64,000 nucleotides of DNA from Haloarcula laminariae (GCF_025457605.1 NZ_JAMZFY010000001.1:1-64000); one strand, 5' to 3'. Positions 25,736-34,347 are shown, counted from the stretch's first letter. The notes: generated from the letters alone by a model not told the origin. Translations and numbers: made by a program.

Positions 25736-28636
25736 GTGCGGTTCTACGTACCTGAGTGGGACGACGCAGTCGACTCCCACTACGATTTCAAACACGACGA
25801 ACTCTCTACCTTGAACCGTCAAGAGCGCGATCTGGACTATATCTGGGACATTTTCGAGCCCGAAACAACACCAGTAGACGGGGTTCTCATATCTCGCGAA
25901 CAGGTCGAAGAGACAAACCGCAAAGCCGAGCGACTAGCCCAGTACGGTGTCTACGATGACCCCGTACTTTCTATCCCGAATTGGTTACCGACGATTAGTG
26001 ACTGCGGGGCTTGGGGGTACAAGTCGCTCCCTTTCCCACCGTACGGGAACGAGGATATGCTCGACTTCTACGAGACGCTGGACGTTACTGTCGGCGTCAC
26101 TATCGACCACCTCGTTCTAGGGTCGGGAAAGGACAAGGGACGGCTCTATCTTGACGAACGCGCGTTCGACGGAGAACTCAACAAAGGCGACATCCCCGAC
26201 CCCATCACCGACGTCGTTGACGTCATGATTGAGGAATGGCCAGAGGAATGGCCCTCATATGTCGACGAGTACGAGCCGACGATTCGTACTGATCATACAG
26301 AAGTTGAACCGTTCATCGCTGAGGACTTTCGGGGAGACATTGATACCATTCTGTCCCGTCTCGAACAAGATTCACGTGCGGTCTATCGCGAACACGACGC
26401 CGAGTTCCGCTACGACTTGACGCTGCGGAACGCCCGAGAGATGTATGACCTCTACCAGCGTGGTGATTACCCGTTCCGACTGATGGTCGCCATCCAAGGA
26501 TGGAACCCTGAAACATACAGCAAGGCCGCTGAGGAAGTGCTTGGTATGGGTTACGACTACCTCGGCATCGGAGGAGTTGCAGGTAGCCCAGTTCACGACG
26601 TTCGTGGAATCGTCAAGAGCGTCGGGAAGACTATCAAACAGTTCGAACGAGAGCACGACAGCCGTATCGACTCCCACGTCTTCGGCTTCGCGAAGACTGA
26701 AGCATTCGAGACGATCGGCCGTTCAGGGATGACCAGCTTCGACAGCGCAAGTATGCTTCGCTCGGCGTGGACAGGTGGTCAGAATTATCGTCTTGACAAC
26801 GGCGAGCGCTATGATGCAATACGGATTCGCTACCCGTCGAGCCGAGACAACCTCAGCGAAGCTGTGGAGCAGTCCTTACGCGGTCGTGAAACACTGGTGG
26901 TGCTCCGAGCATACGATGCAGATGGTTCAATTTGTGATGCTCTTGAGAGCTGGTACGAGAGGGCTGAGAAGGTGCTGCCAGCGGCGAGAGAATACCTGCT
27001 GGTACACCGCCACGATGATCAGTATGACGAGTCACTCTTACAGGACATAGAAAGGGCGTTTCGAGAGGATTTCCAGTATGGACGCGAGCTTCAAGCGAGT
27101 TTCAGCGACAACCTCCGTAGTAAGTTGGTCAAACTTCTACGGAAAGACACCCCGGATGACCCAGTACCGTTCACGGAGTATGATGAACTGCTGACCAAGG
27201 CGATGAACGTGTTCGAGGCGTTCCCACACGCGAAGACCGTCTTGGACGAGTCCAATGTTGTCAGTGACTACGATCGTGTCTGGGAGGTTGTCAGAGATTA
27301 CGCTACTTGGATTGGTGATGACAATCTCCTCCAAGAGTACCAAGAGACCCTTCGAAACCGCCCTTGGGAGAAATGTGACTGTCCAATCTGTAGTGAGCAC
27401 GGTGTCGAGGTTTGTATCTTCCGCGGAAACGACCGGAATCGTCGGCGTGGTTTCCACAACACACGACGCTTCTACGACGAATTCAAGCGAGACCTTCCGA
27501 AAATTCTCGTCGCGACCCAGGGTGATGCTAGTTTCGGTGGCTACGAAACCGTAGAAGACTACCTGCGTGACAAACACTCCTCGTTCTGGACTCAGACACA
27601 TGACCTTCCGGTCGCAGAGATTGGTGTATTAGATGCGAACGGCGTGAGTGAGTGGTGGGAAGAAACCCCGTCGCTCGTCTCGTTCGCCCCAGATCGTATG
27701 GCAGCAAACATCGGCGAACAAGCAGCGAGGTACCAGCACCTCTTCGTACACACATTGGGTGGTGAACTTGACGAAGAAACCGTAGCGGCTGCTCGGGAAA
27801 ACGGTTGCGAGGTACACACCAATAGCAACCCTCGAGACTTGCGAGATGAAATACTCGAGGTCTGCGGGCAGAACTATGCAGCCAGTGACGACTTCGTGCC
27901 TCATCCACCTGAGATTGATACCGAGAACGGATTGGACATCCTTGTCATCGATCAGTGTTCAGGATCGAAGGAGATACCAGATGACGCGCCCATTTTCGGT
28001 GAAGAGGAAACTCTCCAGTTCTCTCGTGAAGACCTCCTCGCTCGTGATAATGTGCCAGGTATTGCGGCACGCGACCTGTACACGGGACGTCAGCAAAGCC
28101 ACGTCAAGAGTGCAGTTAGATGGCTTCTGCGGCAAGGTCACGACGTCGACCGTTACTTCGTGAGTGCAGGATTTGGCCTTGTCGCAGAAGACGAGTATCT
28201 TCCACCCTACGAGGTAACGTTCAGCTCAATGAACGTTAGCGACATAAGAGAGCGGTCTGCGAAACTCGACATCCAAAAAGACCTACGACACCTCCTTCAA
28301 GAGGCCGATTACGATGTCGTCTTCTTTACCCTTGGAAAGGACTATTACACCAGTATCGACATCGACGAGATGGTTCAGGAGGTACGTACCGACCGAATTG
28401 GTGTGGTCTTCAACCGCGAACTTGTCGAAGATCAATTTGACAATATCGAATCTATCCCCGCGCGGACAGAGGACGCAAAAGAACATGGCACGATCGTTGT
28501 TGGACTCAAGGGACACTATATGAAGAACTTCGCTCGATACATCGATACTGTCGATATTCTTCGCCCGGAAACTATCGAAGAACTATGTCGGCGAGTAGAG
28601 GAAGTACCACCACAAACGGAATTCGAGTCTGAGTGA
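25736..28636 (+). CDS. dpdA: DpdA-type DNA-guanine transglycosylase with C-terminal extension
   Basis: A 966-residue protein of the tRNA-guanine transglycosylase superfamily in its DpdA form. The N-terminus MRFYVPEWDD, the DCGAWGY motif (general acid/base D89, replacing DSGGF) and GVTIDHLVL are typical of DpdA. TSFDSASMLRSAW carries the likely nucleophile D336. The zinc site is C547, C549, C552 and H574. DpdA exchanges guanine in DNA for preQ0. The last 240 residues form an extra domain with a C-x3-K start (C741, K745), an ARDLYTG motif and SAGFGLVAEDEYLPPY, resembling the DUF6884/YaaA-like group. The start is the GTG at 25736; an AT-rich TTTATA box is about 45 bases upstream. Confidence 0.88.
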   Translation: MRFYVPEWDDAVDSHYDFKHDELSTLNRQERDLDYIWDIFEPETTPVDGVLISREQVEETNRKAERLAQYGVYDDPVLSIPNWLPTISDCGAWGYKSLPFPPYGNEDMLDFYETLDVTVGVTIDHLVLGSGKDKGRLYLDERAFDGELNKGDIPDPITDVVDVMIEEWPEEWPSYVDEYEPTIRTDHTEVEPFIAEDFRGDIDTILSRLEQDSRAVYREHDAEFRYDLTLRNAREMYDLYQRGDYPFRLMVAIQGWNPETYSKAAEEVLGMGYDYLGIGGVAGSPVHDVRGIVKSVGKTIKQFEREHDSRIDSHVFGFAKTEAFETIGRSGMTSFDSASMLRSAWTGGQNYRLDNGERYDAIRIRYPSSRDNLSEAVEQSLRGRETLVVLRAYDADGSICDALESWYERAEKVLPAAREYLLVHRHDDQYDESLLQDIERAFREDFQYGRELQASFSDNLRSKLVKLLRKDTPDDPVPFTEYDELLTKAMNVFEAFPHAKTVLDESNVVSDYDRVWEVVRDYATWIGDDNLLQEYQETLRNRPWEKCDCPICSEHGVEVCIFRGNDRNRRRGFHNTRRFYDEFKRDLPKILVATQGDASFGGYETVEDYLRDKHSSFWTQTHDLPVAEIGVLDANGVSEWWEETPSLVSFAPDRMAANIGEQAARYQHLFVHTLGGELDEETVAAARENGCEVHTNSNPRDLRDEILEVCGQNYAASDDFVPHPPEIDTENGLDILVIDQCSGSKEIPDDAPIFGEEETLQFSREDLLARDNVPGIAARDLYTGRQQSHVKSAVRWLLRQGHDVDRYFVSAGFGLVAEDEYLPPYEVTFSSMNVSDIRERSAKLDIQKDLRHLLQEADYDVVFFTLGKDYYTSIDIDEMVQEVRTDRIGVVFNRELVEDQFDNIESIPARTEDAKEHGTIVVGLKGHYMKNFARYIDTVDILRPETIEELCRRVEEVPPQTEFESE

Positions 28637-28776
28637 TCCTCCACTACTAGATGGCATCGTACGTGTTCTTTCGCCCCTAACGATTGTGATCCTATCCTAT
28701 AATAAATTACATATATGTGGATTGTTCATATCGCCCCATTCACTAAATAAGAGGACAGCCTATCCGAGCGGGAGGC

Positions 28777-29811
28777 ATGTTGTATCGACGCAGGAAACTC
28801 GACCTCCCCCGAGGGGAATTAGACACCCCTGTTCTTTTCCCCGTTAGAAACATCGGGAAGCGGTCGAGTGACAATACACCGACGTACGTCGGCACGATCC
28901 CAGAGTTCTCGGCAGCGATGATCAACGCGAGATCAATTCGTAACCGAGACCCAATGTGGCAGAGAATATCGAATGGTGTAACATTACGAGAGGAAATGGA
29001 CGTCCCGGAGGACACCATCGTTTTCGCGGACAGTGGTGGGTTCGATTTCGCCAACGAAGAAGTGGACACTACCCCAGCAAAAACGCTTGATACCCAGAGA
29101 CAATTGGACGCGGACATCCTCGGCACAGTCGACATTCCTCTCTCAAGGGAGAATCGGGCAGCAGAAAATCAACGGCGAATCGACCAAAGCATCGAGTACG
29201 CACTCAAAGCGAGCGACCATCACGATGGGAAGGGCCTTCTCTTCGCGAGTGTCCATGGTTACGATCCAGAGACGATCCGGAATAACATACAATACCTGGA
29301 GAAGAACGGTGAATTCGATGGGTTTGCTCTCGGAAGTATGGTTCCAATACGAACCGATTATAAAAAAGTAACAAAACTGATACTATCTGCACGAAACGCG
29401 ACAGACAAGCACCTGCACGTGTATGGTCTCGGAGGTCTCGTCTATCAACCACTGCTGCTCTACTTGGGGGTCGACAGTTTCGACTCTTCGGCCTTCATTC
29501 GTAGTGCAGGCAACCGGAACTACTTGATTCCGGGATTCGGAGGGGAAGAACTACGGAATATCGAGGAATTAGACAGGCTCCCCTGTCCCTGCCCGGTGTG
29601 TGGACAAAAAGAGCTCGACGAGATTCGCGAAGATCGAACTGCCCTGACCCAGCATAATCTCTGGGCACTTGCGACCGAGCTGCGACGCTTCCGTTATGTC
29701 GCCGAATCTGATCGAGATGTTGAGGAGTACCTCGACTTGCGCTTCAGCGGGAACAAGGTCACTAAGCGGGCATACGAAACCGCGAAGCAACAGATGAGGA
29801 GGCTCACATGA
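28777..29811 (+). CDS. Second, short TGT/DpdA-like transglycosylase
   Basis: A 344-residue transglycosylase closer to classical TGT motifs. ADSGGF carries D85, GVDSFDSSAF carries the nucleophile candidate D236, and the zinc site is C270, C272, C275 and H293. It lacks the N-terminal DpdA signature and any PUA domain, the usual tRNA-binding part of archaeal TGT, so DNA is a likelier substrate than tRNA. GGAGG lies only one base before the ATG, too close to be a normal ribosome site. It overlaps the next gene by four bases. Two transglycosylases in one island suggest either a heteromeric enzyme or two specificities. Confidence 0.82.
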   Translation: MLYRRRKLDLPRGELDTPVLFPVRNIGKRSSDNTPTYVGTIPEFSAAMINARSIRNRDPMWQRISNGVTLREEMDVPEDTIVFADSGGFDFANEEVDTTPAKTLDTQRQLDADILGTVDIPLSRENRAAENQRRIDQSIEYALKASDHHDGKGLLFASVHGYDPETIRNNIQYLEKNGEFDGFALGSMVPIRTDYKKVTKLILSARNATDKHLHVYGLGGLVYQPLLLYLGVDSFDSSAFIRSAGNRNYLIPGFGGEELRNIEELDRLPCPCPVCGQKELDEIREDRTALTQHNLWALATELRRFRYVAESDRDVEEYLDLRFSGNKVTKRAYETAKQQMRRLT

Positions 29812-30704
29812 GTAATGAGAGACCAACTGTAAGGCCAATCACTCTCAGCCGGATGGCTGAACTGACTCATGCCTGTGAAGCAGTTAGCAAGTCAACTGAA
29901 GATCTTGAGGATGAATTGGAGGTAAGTCACCGCCGTGCGCGTGAAACAATTCTCGAAGCAAAGCGCATCTCCTTGCTCGAAGAAGATGACTCTGACGAGG
30001 CACCAGTCTACACGACGACTGATGTCGGTTTGTCGTTCCTTAATGCAATTCGCGACGAGGACTGGAGTCAAGTGAGCACAATCCTAGAGACACGTAGTCC
30101 CCACTACGGGACCTTCATTGAGGTTCTTGGAGAGGTCGAAAACGCTGGTTTAGACACACTTCTGGCCCAATTGGAAGAGGCACAGGAATTCAGCCCCTAT
30201 TCGTATAACCAAACGAGTGTGGAGGTGCTGGGTGACTGGGCTGAGCGGCTGGGTCGGGTTCAACGAAACGCGTTCACGGGAGACTACTACTTGACAGATC
30301 AGGCGGCAATACCCGCTAACTTCCACTACCTGCTTTTGGACGTGTACGACGACCTCGAAGATAGAGCGGGTATCGATCTGCGCCAGCGCTACTTGTCGAT
30401 TCCACGTCTTCGTGAGGAGACCTGTGAACGACTCGGCTGCACTCGTGATGATTTCAACGATGCGCTGCTCGGGCTTTGCCAGCAGAACGTCGGTAAACTT
30501 GAGCTGTCGGGCGCACCGATGGATACGGCTGCAAAGGATGCTGCACTCGGCATCAAGCGCATTGTGCTTTCCGAAGAGGGTGGTTTAGTTAGCACGTCTC
30601 AGTCCACTCAACAGGTCATGGCGGGTGTCGAACAGTTTGGTAAGAAATACTACTACCTCGCGGTACACGACCGCGATATCGAATACACACAGGAGGCTAC
30701 ATAA
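29808..30704 (+). CDS. Uncharacterised HTH-containing protein coupled to transglycosylase
   Basis: A 298-residue acidic protein I cannot assign. Residues about 15-75 look like a winged helix (HACEAVSKSTEDLEDELEVSHRRARETILEAKR), and the rest is helical without catalytic motifs. It begins in the ATGA overlap with the transglycosylase stop and its TAA shares a base with the next ATG (30704), so three genes form one translational unit. A DNA-binding adaptor for the transglycosylase and ATPase is a reasonable guess. Confidence 0.65.
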   Translation: MSNERPTVRPITLSRMAELTHACEAVSKSTEDLEDELEVSHRRARETILEAKRISLLEEDDSDEAPVYTTTDVGLSFLNAIRDEDWSQVSTILETRSPHYGTFIEVLGEVENAGLDTLLAQLEEAQEFSPYSYNQTSVEVLGDWAERLGRVQRNAFTGDYYLTDQAAIPANFHYLLLDVYDDLEDRAGIDLRQRYLSIPRLREETCERLGCTRDDFNDALLGLCQQNVGKLELSGAPMDTAAKDAALGIKRIVLSEEGGLVSTSQSTQQVMAGVEQFGKKYYYLAVHDRDIEYTQEAT

Positions 30705-31861
30705 TGTCCGACGCATTCACGATCACCGACGAGCAGCAAGACTACTCACAGTACGACTTGGACGCGAATCCCTTCCCGTACAGTCCGGTACCCACTGAAG
30801 ATCCCGGGATATACTGTGGCCAGCAGCACGTCTCGGACAAGATCAGCTCGACGGTTTCGTCGATGTTGTCTACTGGGAAGTCGAAGCATCTGGTGGTCAC
30901 CGGAAAGTATGGGAATGGGAAGTCTCACACGCTCAAATACACGCGCTCGCTCCTCCGCGACCGCGATGATGTCATCGTAGGATACGTTGCCCAGCCTGGT
31001 GACGGATTCCTCGACATCTACCACGAGTTCGTCTACGATCTGGGCTTCAACCGACTCCAAGAGTTCGCGTACGAGTTCCTTGCATCTGTGGCGAGAGATG
31101 TCACCGACACAAACCCGATCGGTGCCAGTGGGATGGAATCACTGATTGACGAAGGCGATGTGCTGCTCTCGGAAATTGTCCCCGAGGCGATTCGCCGCCT
31201 CAGCGATGTGACGAAGTTCGCCGACTTTGCACGTGCCATTATCCACATGGTGTACGAGGACACGAATCTCTATGCGTGGCAGTGGCTCACCGCAGAGGGA
31301 ATTCGATACGAGCAGCGCAAGGAGATGGAAATTCACAGCGCACTCGACGATGATACGATGGGTGTTCGGGCCTTCACCGCACTCAAAAATATGCTCCTCG
31401 AACTCGGCTATACCGGTATTTTCGTCTTCGTCGACGAGTTCGAGAGCATCGCACGCCTCTCACCCAAGGACGAACAGGCAACACTCAACAGCATTCGGCA
31501 CCTGATGGATCAGAACAGTTCGGGACTATGCATGCTGTTTGGTTGCGCTCCCGAGGTCTGGCAAGACGTGATGAGTGAATACCATGCGTTTAGCGAGCGG
31601 ATCGGGGAAGAAGTTGCTCTGAAACCGCTCACTAGTGAGAACCTCTATGAGTTGGTGCGTGATTATTTAGATCAAGAGAGGCTGTCTTCTGCTGAAAATG
31701 AGGGGATAGATCCCTTTTCTGAGGAGGCGTTGGATTTGATTCTCCAAACATCACAGGGCAATATCCGGCAGGTCCTATCTATGTGTAGCCGCATCCTCGA
31801 TGATGCTGCAGAATCCCAGGAAAATAAAATTACAGCTGCTTGGGTCGAGGACAATATCTGA
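30704..31861 (+). CDS. AAA/ORC-like P-loop ATPase coupled to DpdA genes
   Basis: A 385-residue ATPase. Walker A GKYGNGKS is at about residues 67-74, and Walker B IFVFVDEFES is near 240-247. A sensor-like CMLFGCAPEVW segment and a C-terminal winged-helix-like lid follow. The layout resembles the BrxC/D and ORC/Cdc6-like ATPases found in defence systems. In Salmonella the transglycosylase DpdA works with DpdB, which has an ATPase domain, so this protein may be a functional counterpart. That is inference; no DpdB-type DGQHR region is visible. Confidence 0.75.
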   Translation: MSDAFTITDEQQDYSQYDLDANPFPYSPVPTEDPGIYCGQQHVSDKISSTVSSMLSTGKSKHLVVTGKYGNGKSHTLKYTRSLLRDRDDVIVGYVAQPGDGFLDIYHEFVYDLGFNRLQEFAYEFLASVARDVTDTNPIGASGMESLIDEGDVLLSEIVPEAIRRLSDVTKFADFARAIIHMVYEDTNLYAWQWLTAEGIRYEQRKEMEIHSALDDDTMGVRAFTALKNMLLELGYTGIFVFVDEFESIARLSPKDEQATLNSIRHLMDQNSSGLCMLFGCAPEVWQDVMSEYHAFSERIGEEVALKPLTSENLYELVRDYLDQERLSSAENEGIDPFSEEALDLILQTSQGNIRQVLSMCSRILDDAAESQENKITAAWVEDNI

Positions 31862-31872
31862 TAATAAACGAC

Positions 31873-32115
31873 TCAGACGTTATCATTTCGAGGATCATCA
31901 ACGAATTCATACAGCCCCTCCGTAACCTTGGTTACCCATCCAGCAGCGATGAGTTGCCTTAGTGCATAATTGACCTGCTGTTTGTTTAGTCCCGTTTGTT
32001 CCCGCAGGAATAATGGGTTCGCTCGCCCCCAGGGTTGCGATGAGTTTCGCCCTTCTTTCAAGACATCCAGAATTTCCTCCTCGTTTTCAGCGGGAGTATA
32101 TTCCTCATTAGTCAT
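31873..32115 (-). CDS. Small winged-helix regulator
   Basis: An 80-residue protein beginning at the ATG complementary to 32113-32115; longer in-frame starts exist at 32160 and beyond. The segment NPLFLREQTGLNKQQVNYALRQLIAAGWVTKV is a clear winged helix-turn-helix. It converges on the ATPase gene with an 11-base gap. It probably regulates a nearby promoter, perhaps its own. The amino-acid bias is haloarchaeal. Confidence 0.7.
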   Translation of the reverse strand: MTNEEYTPAENEEEILDVLKEGRNSSQPWGRANPLFLREQTGLNKQQVNYALRQLIAAGWVTKVTEGLYEFVDDPRNDNV

Positions 32116-32224
32116 GTGTGACGAATACGCACCAGTTCGTATAGTCGTATCCTTCCGCATCTGTATAACAGAGTAAAATACTACGTTAGAATTAAGGGTT
32201 TGTATGAGAATGGATGGTATGAAG

Positions 32225-32289
32225 CGCGGTCCCTCAGAAACGAGGGCGGTGCTGGAGACACCGCACCCGCGCTGCCTGAGACAGACAGC
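32225..32289 (+). ncRNA. Structured leader next to a tiny ORF
   Basis: Two hairpins are visible. CGGTG/CACCG (32247-32263) encloses a 7-base loop, and GCTGCCTG/CAGACAGC (32271-32289) ends directly at the ATG of a 28-codon ORF. The first hairpin and its flanks recur on the other strand at 21220-21275. Conservation in two unrelated contexts suggests an RNA or DNA element under selection, or a small mobile repeat. Its function is unknown. Confidence 0.4.
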
Positions 32290-32376
32290 ATGTACGTTCA
32301 AACCGACAAAGAGCAAAAACCCGACGGTCAGAACCGAGAAAACCCGCCAACCGGGATTCGAGGAGATGTTGAATGA
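32290..32376 (+). CDS. 28-residue ORF coupled to DUF7344-like gene
   Basis: The ATG at 32290 opens a 28-codon frame (MYVQTDKEQKPDGQNREN...) whose TGA (32374-32376) overlaps the next ATG (32373) in the usual ATGA arrangement. A hairpin sits immediately before the start. The composition is polar and the product could be a real micro-protein or a leader peptide controlling the next gene. No family is recognised. Confidence 0.45.
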   Translation: MYVQTDKEQKPDGQNRENPPTGIRGDVE

Positions 32377-32729
32377 CGTCCACTATCCATAACCCGGGTA
32401 GCGTGTCGAATGTTCTTGGAATCCTTGGAAATGAACGGCGAGTTCTTCTATTAAATTACTTATTCCTGTTTGGTTACGAACAGGATATCGAAGCCCGACA
32501 CTTAGCGACGGTAATTGGAAGCGTCGAGAATGGAATCCCGCCGCGAGAAGTCACAACTGAAGACTATGAATCAGTATATAATGGACTAATTCAGAACCAC
32601 CTGCCAAAGCTGGCCAAATACGATATTATTGATTATGATGACCGCGCGAAAGTCGTAACAGTCACTCCTCGTATTGAGGAGTATGCAATCTTGATTGCGG
32701 TTGCTCAAAGCATCTTCTCAAATAATTAA
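32373..32729 (+). CDS. DUF7344-like winged-helix protein
   Basis: A 118-residue protein. The opening NVLGILGNERRVLLLNYLF is the ArsR-like helix-turn-helix start seen in haloarchaeal DUF7344-type regulators, followed by NHLPKLAKYDIIDYDD and a wing. It overlaps the 28-residue ORF by four bases and abuts the next gene at 32730. This arrangement is frequent in haloarchaeal accessory DNA. It is probably a transcriptional regulator; its target is unknown. Confidence 0.75.
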   Translation: MTSTIHNPGSVSNVLGILGNERRVLLLNYLFLFGYEQDIEARHLATVIGSVENGIPPREVTTEDYESVYNGLIQNHLPKLAKYDIIDYDDRAKVVTVTPRIEEYAILIAVAQSIFSNN

Positions 32730-33386
32730 ATGAGTGTGAATGCACGTCTCACCCGCTGTACCAGTATTCTTCGGTCAGTGGACTGTGTTGCGTCTGCAGT
32801 TGTTCAGTCGAACCGCCGGGATATTGAGGGTCAGTACGCTGAAATACGGATCGAGCCGGCGTCCAATCGTACAACCGTACCGCCGGAGATTACCTCCATC
32901 ATCGCCCGTCTTGGGTTGGCAGTGAGAGAGGTCGCTCCCCGACCGCAGAATTACCTCCGGTGTACAGTTGTCCCCTGTGATGCTCCTCGAAAGCCAACGC
33001 CGATGCCAGAGGAAGCAGCGAGTAACCACCCAGATGGTACGCCAGAACACATTACGCATCCAGAGCTCTTGTGTACGCCGGCGACGACCGTTACCCCGAC
33101 ATCCGGTGAAACAACTGGATCACTCGAGGTAGCCCGTGATTCAACGGGCCGACCGACGATCAACTGTCACATCAAAACGAGCGAAGTTACTGCAACCGCA
33201 GACTTGCGACCCGCAGAATCGTGGAAGGTAGCTAACGCTCTCACAACGGCAGCACTCCGCGTCACGACATCCAACACTCGCCCTATCGGCAATTCTACAG
33301 ACACCAACGCAGAACCGTCAGAGACCCCGAACTCCAACCAGAGCCCTACGAACCGGGATTCTACTGGAGATGATCACAATGCGTGA
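32730..33386 (+). CDS. Hypothetical protein with HalOD1-like N-terminus
   Basis: A 218-residue protein starting directly after the DUF7344-like stop. The first 80 residues (RSVDCVASAVVQS..., VPPEITSIIARLGLAVREV) have alternating strands and helices resembling haloarchaeal HalOD-type output domains, though I am not sure. The remaining residues are Thr/Pro/Ser/Asn-rich and low in acidic residues, a composition unlike neighbours. The next gene overlaps its last eight bases. Confidence 0.5.
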   Translation: MSVNARLTRCTSILRSVDCVASAVVQSNRRDIEGQYAEIRIEPASNRTTVPPEITSIIARLGLAVREVAPRPQNYLRCTVVPCDAPRKPTPMPEEAASNHPDGTPEHITHPELLCTPATTVTPTSGETTGSLEVARDSTGRPTINCHIKTSEVTATADLRPAESWKVANALTTAALRVTTSNTRPIGNSTDTNAEPSETPNSNQSPTNRDSTGDDHNA

Positions 33387-34050
33387 CGACGAACTAGACC
33401 CTGACCGAGACACAACCCCTGGGCGTGGTCAAGGCCACGGTGAATGGCTCGAAATACGTCTCCAGCAAGCACTTGAAGAATGGGGGTACGGCACCGCCCG
33501 TCGAAAATCAATCATCGTGATGACGGCCGATGTCATCGCCCGCCGTAAGGGATCCAACGATGATCCGGCCGATTTCATCATCGCTGAGTGTAAAGACTGG
33601 CAGGACCGGCCAATTGACGACTCAGTCATCATTCGACTGTGCCTACTCGCGTTCATGGGTCGTGCGATGCCCGTGCTTTGTCACACGTCACGGTTGACTG
33701 ATCGTGCATGGGAACTCGCACAGGCCTACGATGTCCGCCTGCTCACACTCGAAGACCTTGAGAAGGATCAGCTCCCCGCCTTGACCAAGCAACGCCCGCC
33801 ACGCAATGCGGACGTCCACCGGTCGTCGACTAGCCCGAGAGCGCTTCGGACGACCCCGCCAACGATCCTTCAGCGACTCCAAGATGACCCTCCGGACGTC
33901 GACGTTGAAGCCCCGGTTTACGACGGGACTGTAACTGCACCATGTTATGTGCCTGATCGAACAGGCCATGGCCGATACGAAGACACAAACCTCGACCGGT
34001 ACCTTCGAAGAGAGCACTTGAAACGGGATACCCAGCCTGACGACGAGTAG
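33379..34050 (+). CDS. Restriction-endonuclease-like protein
   Basis: A 223-residue protein. GEWLEIRLQQALEEWGY, then TADVIARRK and DFIIAECKDW, form the alpha-beta core of the Mrr/PD-(D/E)XK fold. The candidate residues are E in the first helix, D in TADV, and E and K in ECK. The second half is a Pro/Arg-rich tail without motifs. I chose the ATG at 33379, which overlaps the previous stop by 8 bases; 33370 is an alternative. It is likely a nuclease in defence or element maintenance, with substrate unknown. Confidence 0.6.
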   Translation: MRDDELDPDRDTTPGRGQGHGEWLEIRLQQALEEWGYGTARRKSIIVMTADVIARRKGSNDDPADFIIAECKDWQDRPIDDSVIIRLCLLAFMGRAMPVLCHTSRLTDRAWELAQAYDVRLLTLEDLEKDQLPALTKQRPPRNADVHRSSTSPRALRTTPPTILQRLQDDPPDVDVEAPVYDGTVTAPCYVPDRTGHGRYEDTNLDRYLRREHLKRDTQPDDE

Positions 34051-34203
34051 GTCCATCCCCCAATACAGGTTCTCGACAGAGCACGCGTTCGATTTACTTT
34101 CACTCTGGTTTACCGAGGTATATGGGGATTCGTGCATTTAGTAAACTCAAAGGGTATCGTACCCTCCGTCACACAGTCATCCCAGTCTCCGTTCCCCATC
34201 AAA

Positions 34204-34341
34204 ATGAGTTCGCAGAATCCCTGTCTTGGTAACTGCCCGTATTGTGGGTTTGAGCTTCGGTCCCAGCATACGCTCATCGAGTATGAAAACGGTATCTGGG
34301 CTGAATGCCCGGAGTGCCGAGATGTCGTCGATCCCCAGTGA
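34204..34341 (+). CDS. 45-residue zinc-ribbon protein (DUF7837-like)
   Basis: Two CxxC pairs, CPYC and CPEC, frame the segment LIEYENGIWAEC, closely matching the protein at 50036-50185. The start is ATG 34204; a longer in-frame upstream reading is unlikely to be used because the family begins here. Such tiny haloarchaeal zinc ribbons may mediate protein contacts or regulation. It is followed six bases later by another zinc-ribbon ORF. Confidence 0.7.
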   Translation: MSSQNPCLGNCPYCGFELRSQHTLIEYENGIWAECPECRDVVDPQ

Positions 34342-34347
34342 TTCCCT

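Noticed and set aside
30704-31861. BREX system based on the BrxC/D-like ATPase
   Set aside because: No PglX, PglZ or other BREX genes are present.
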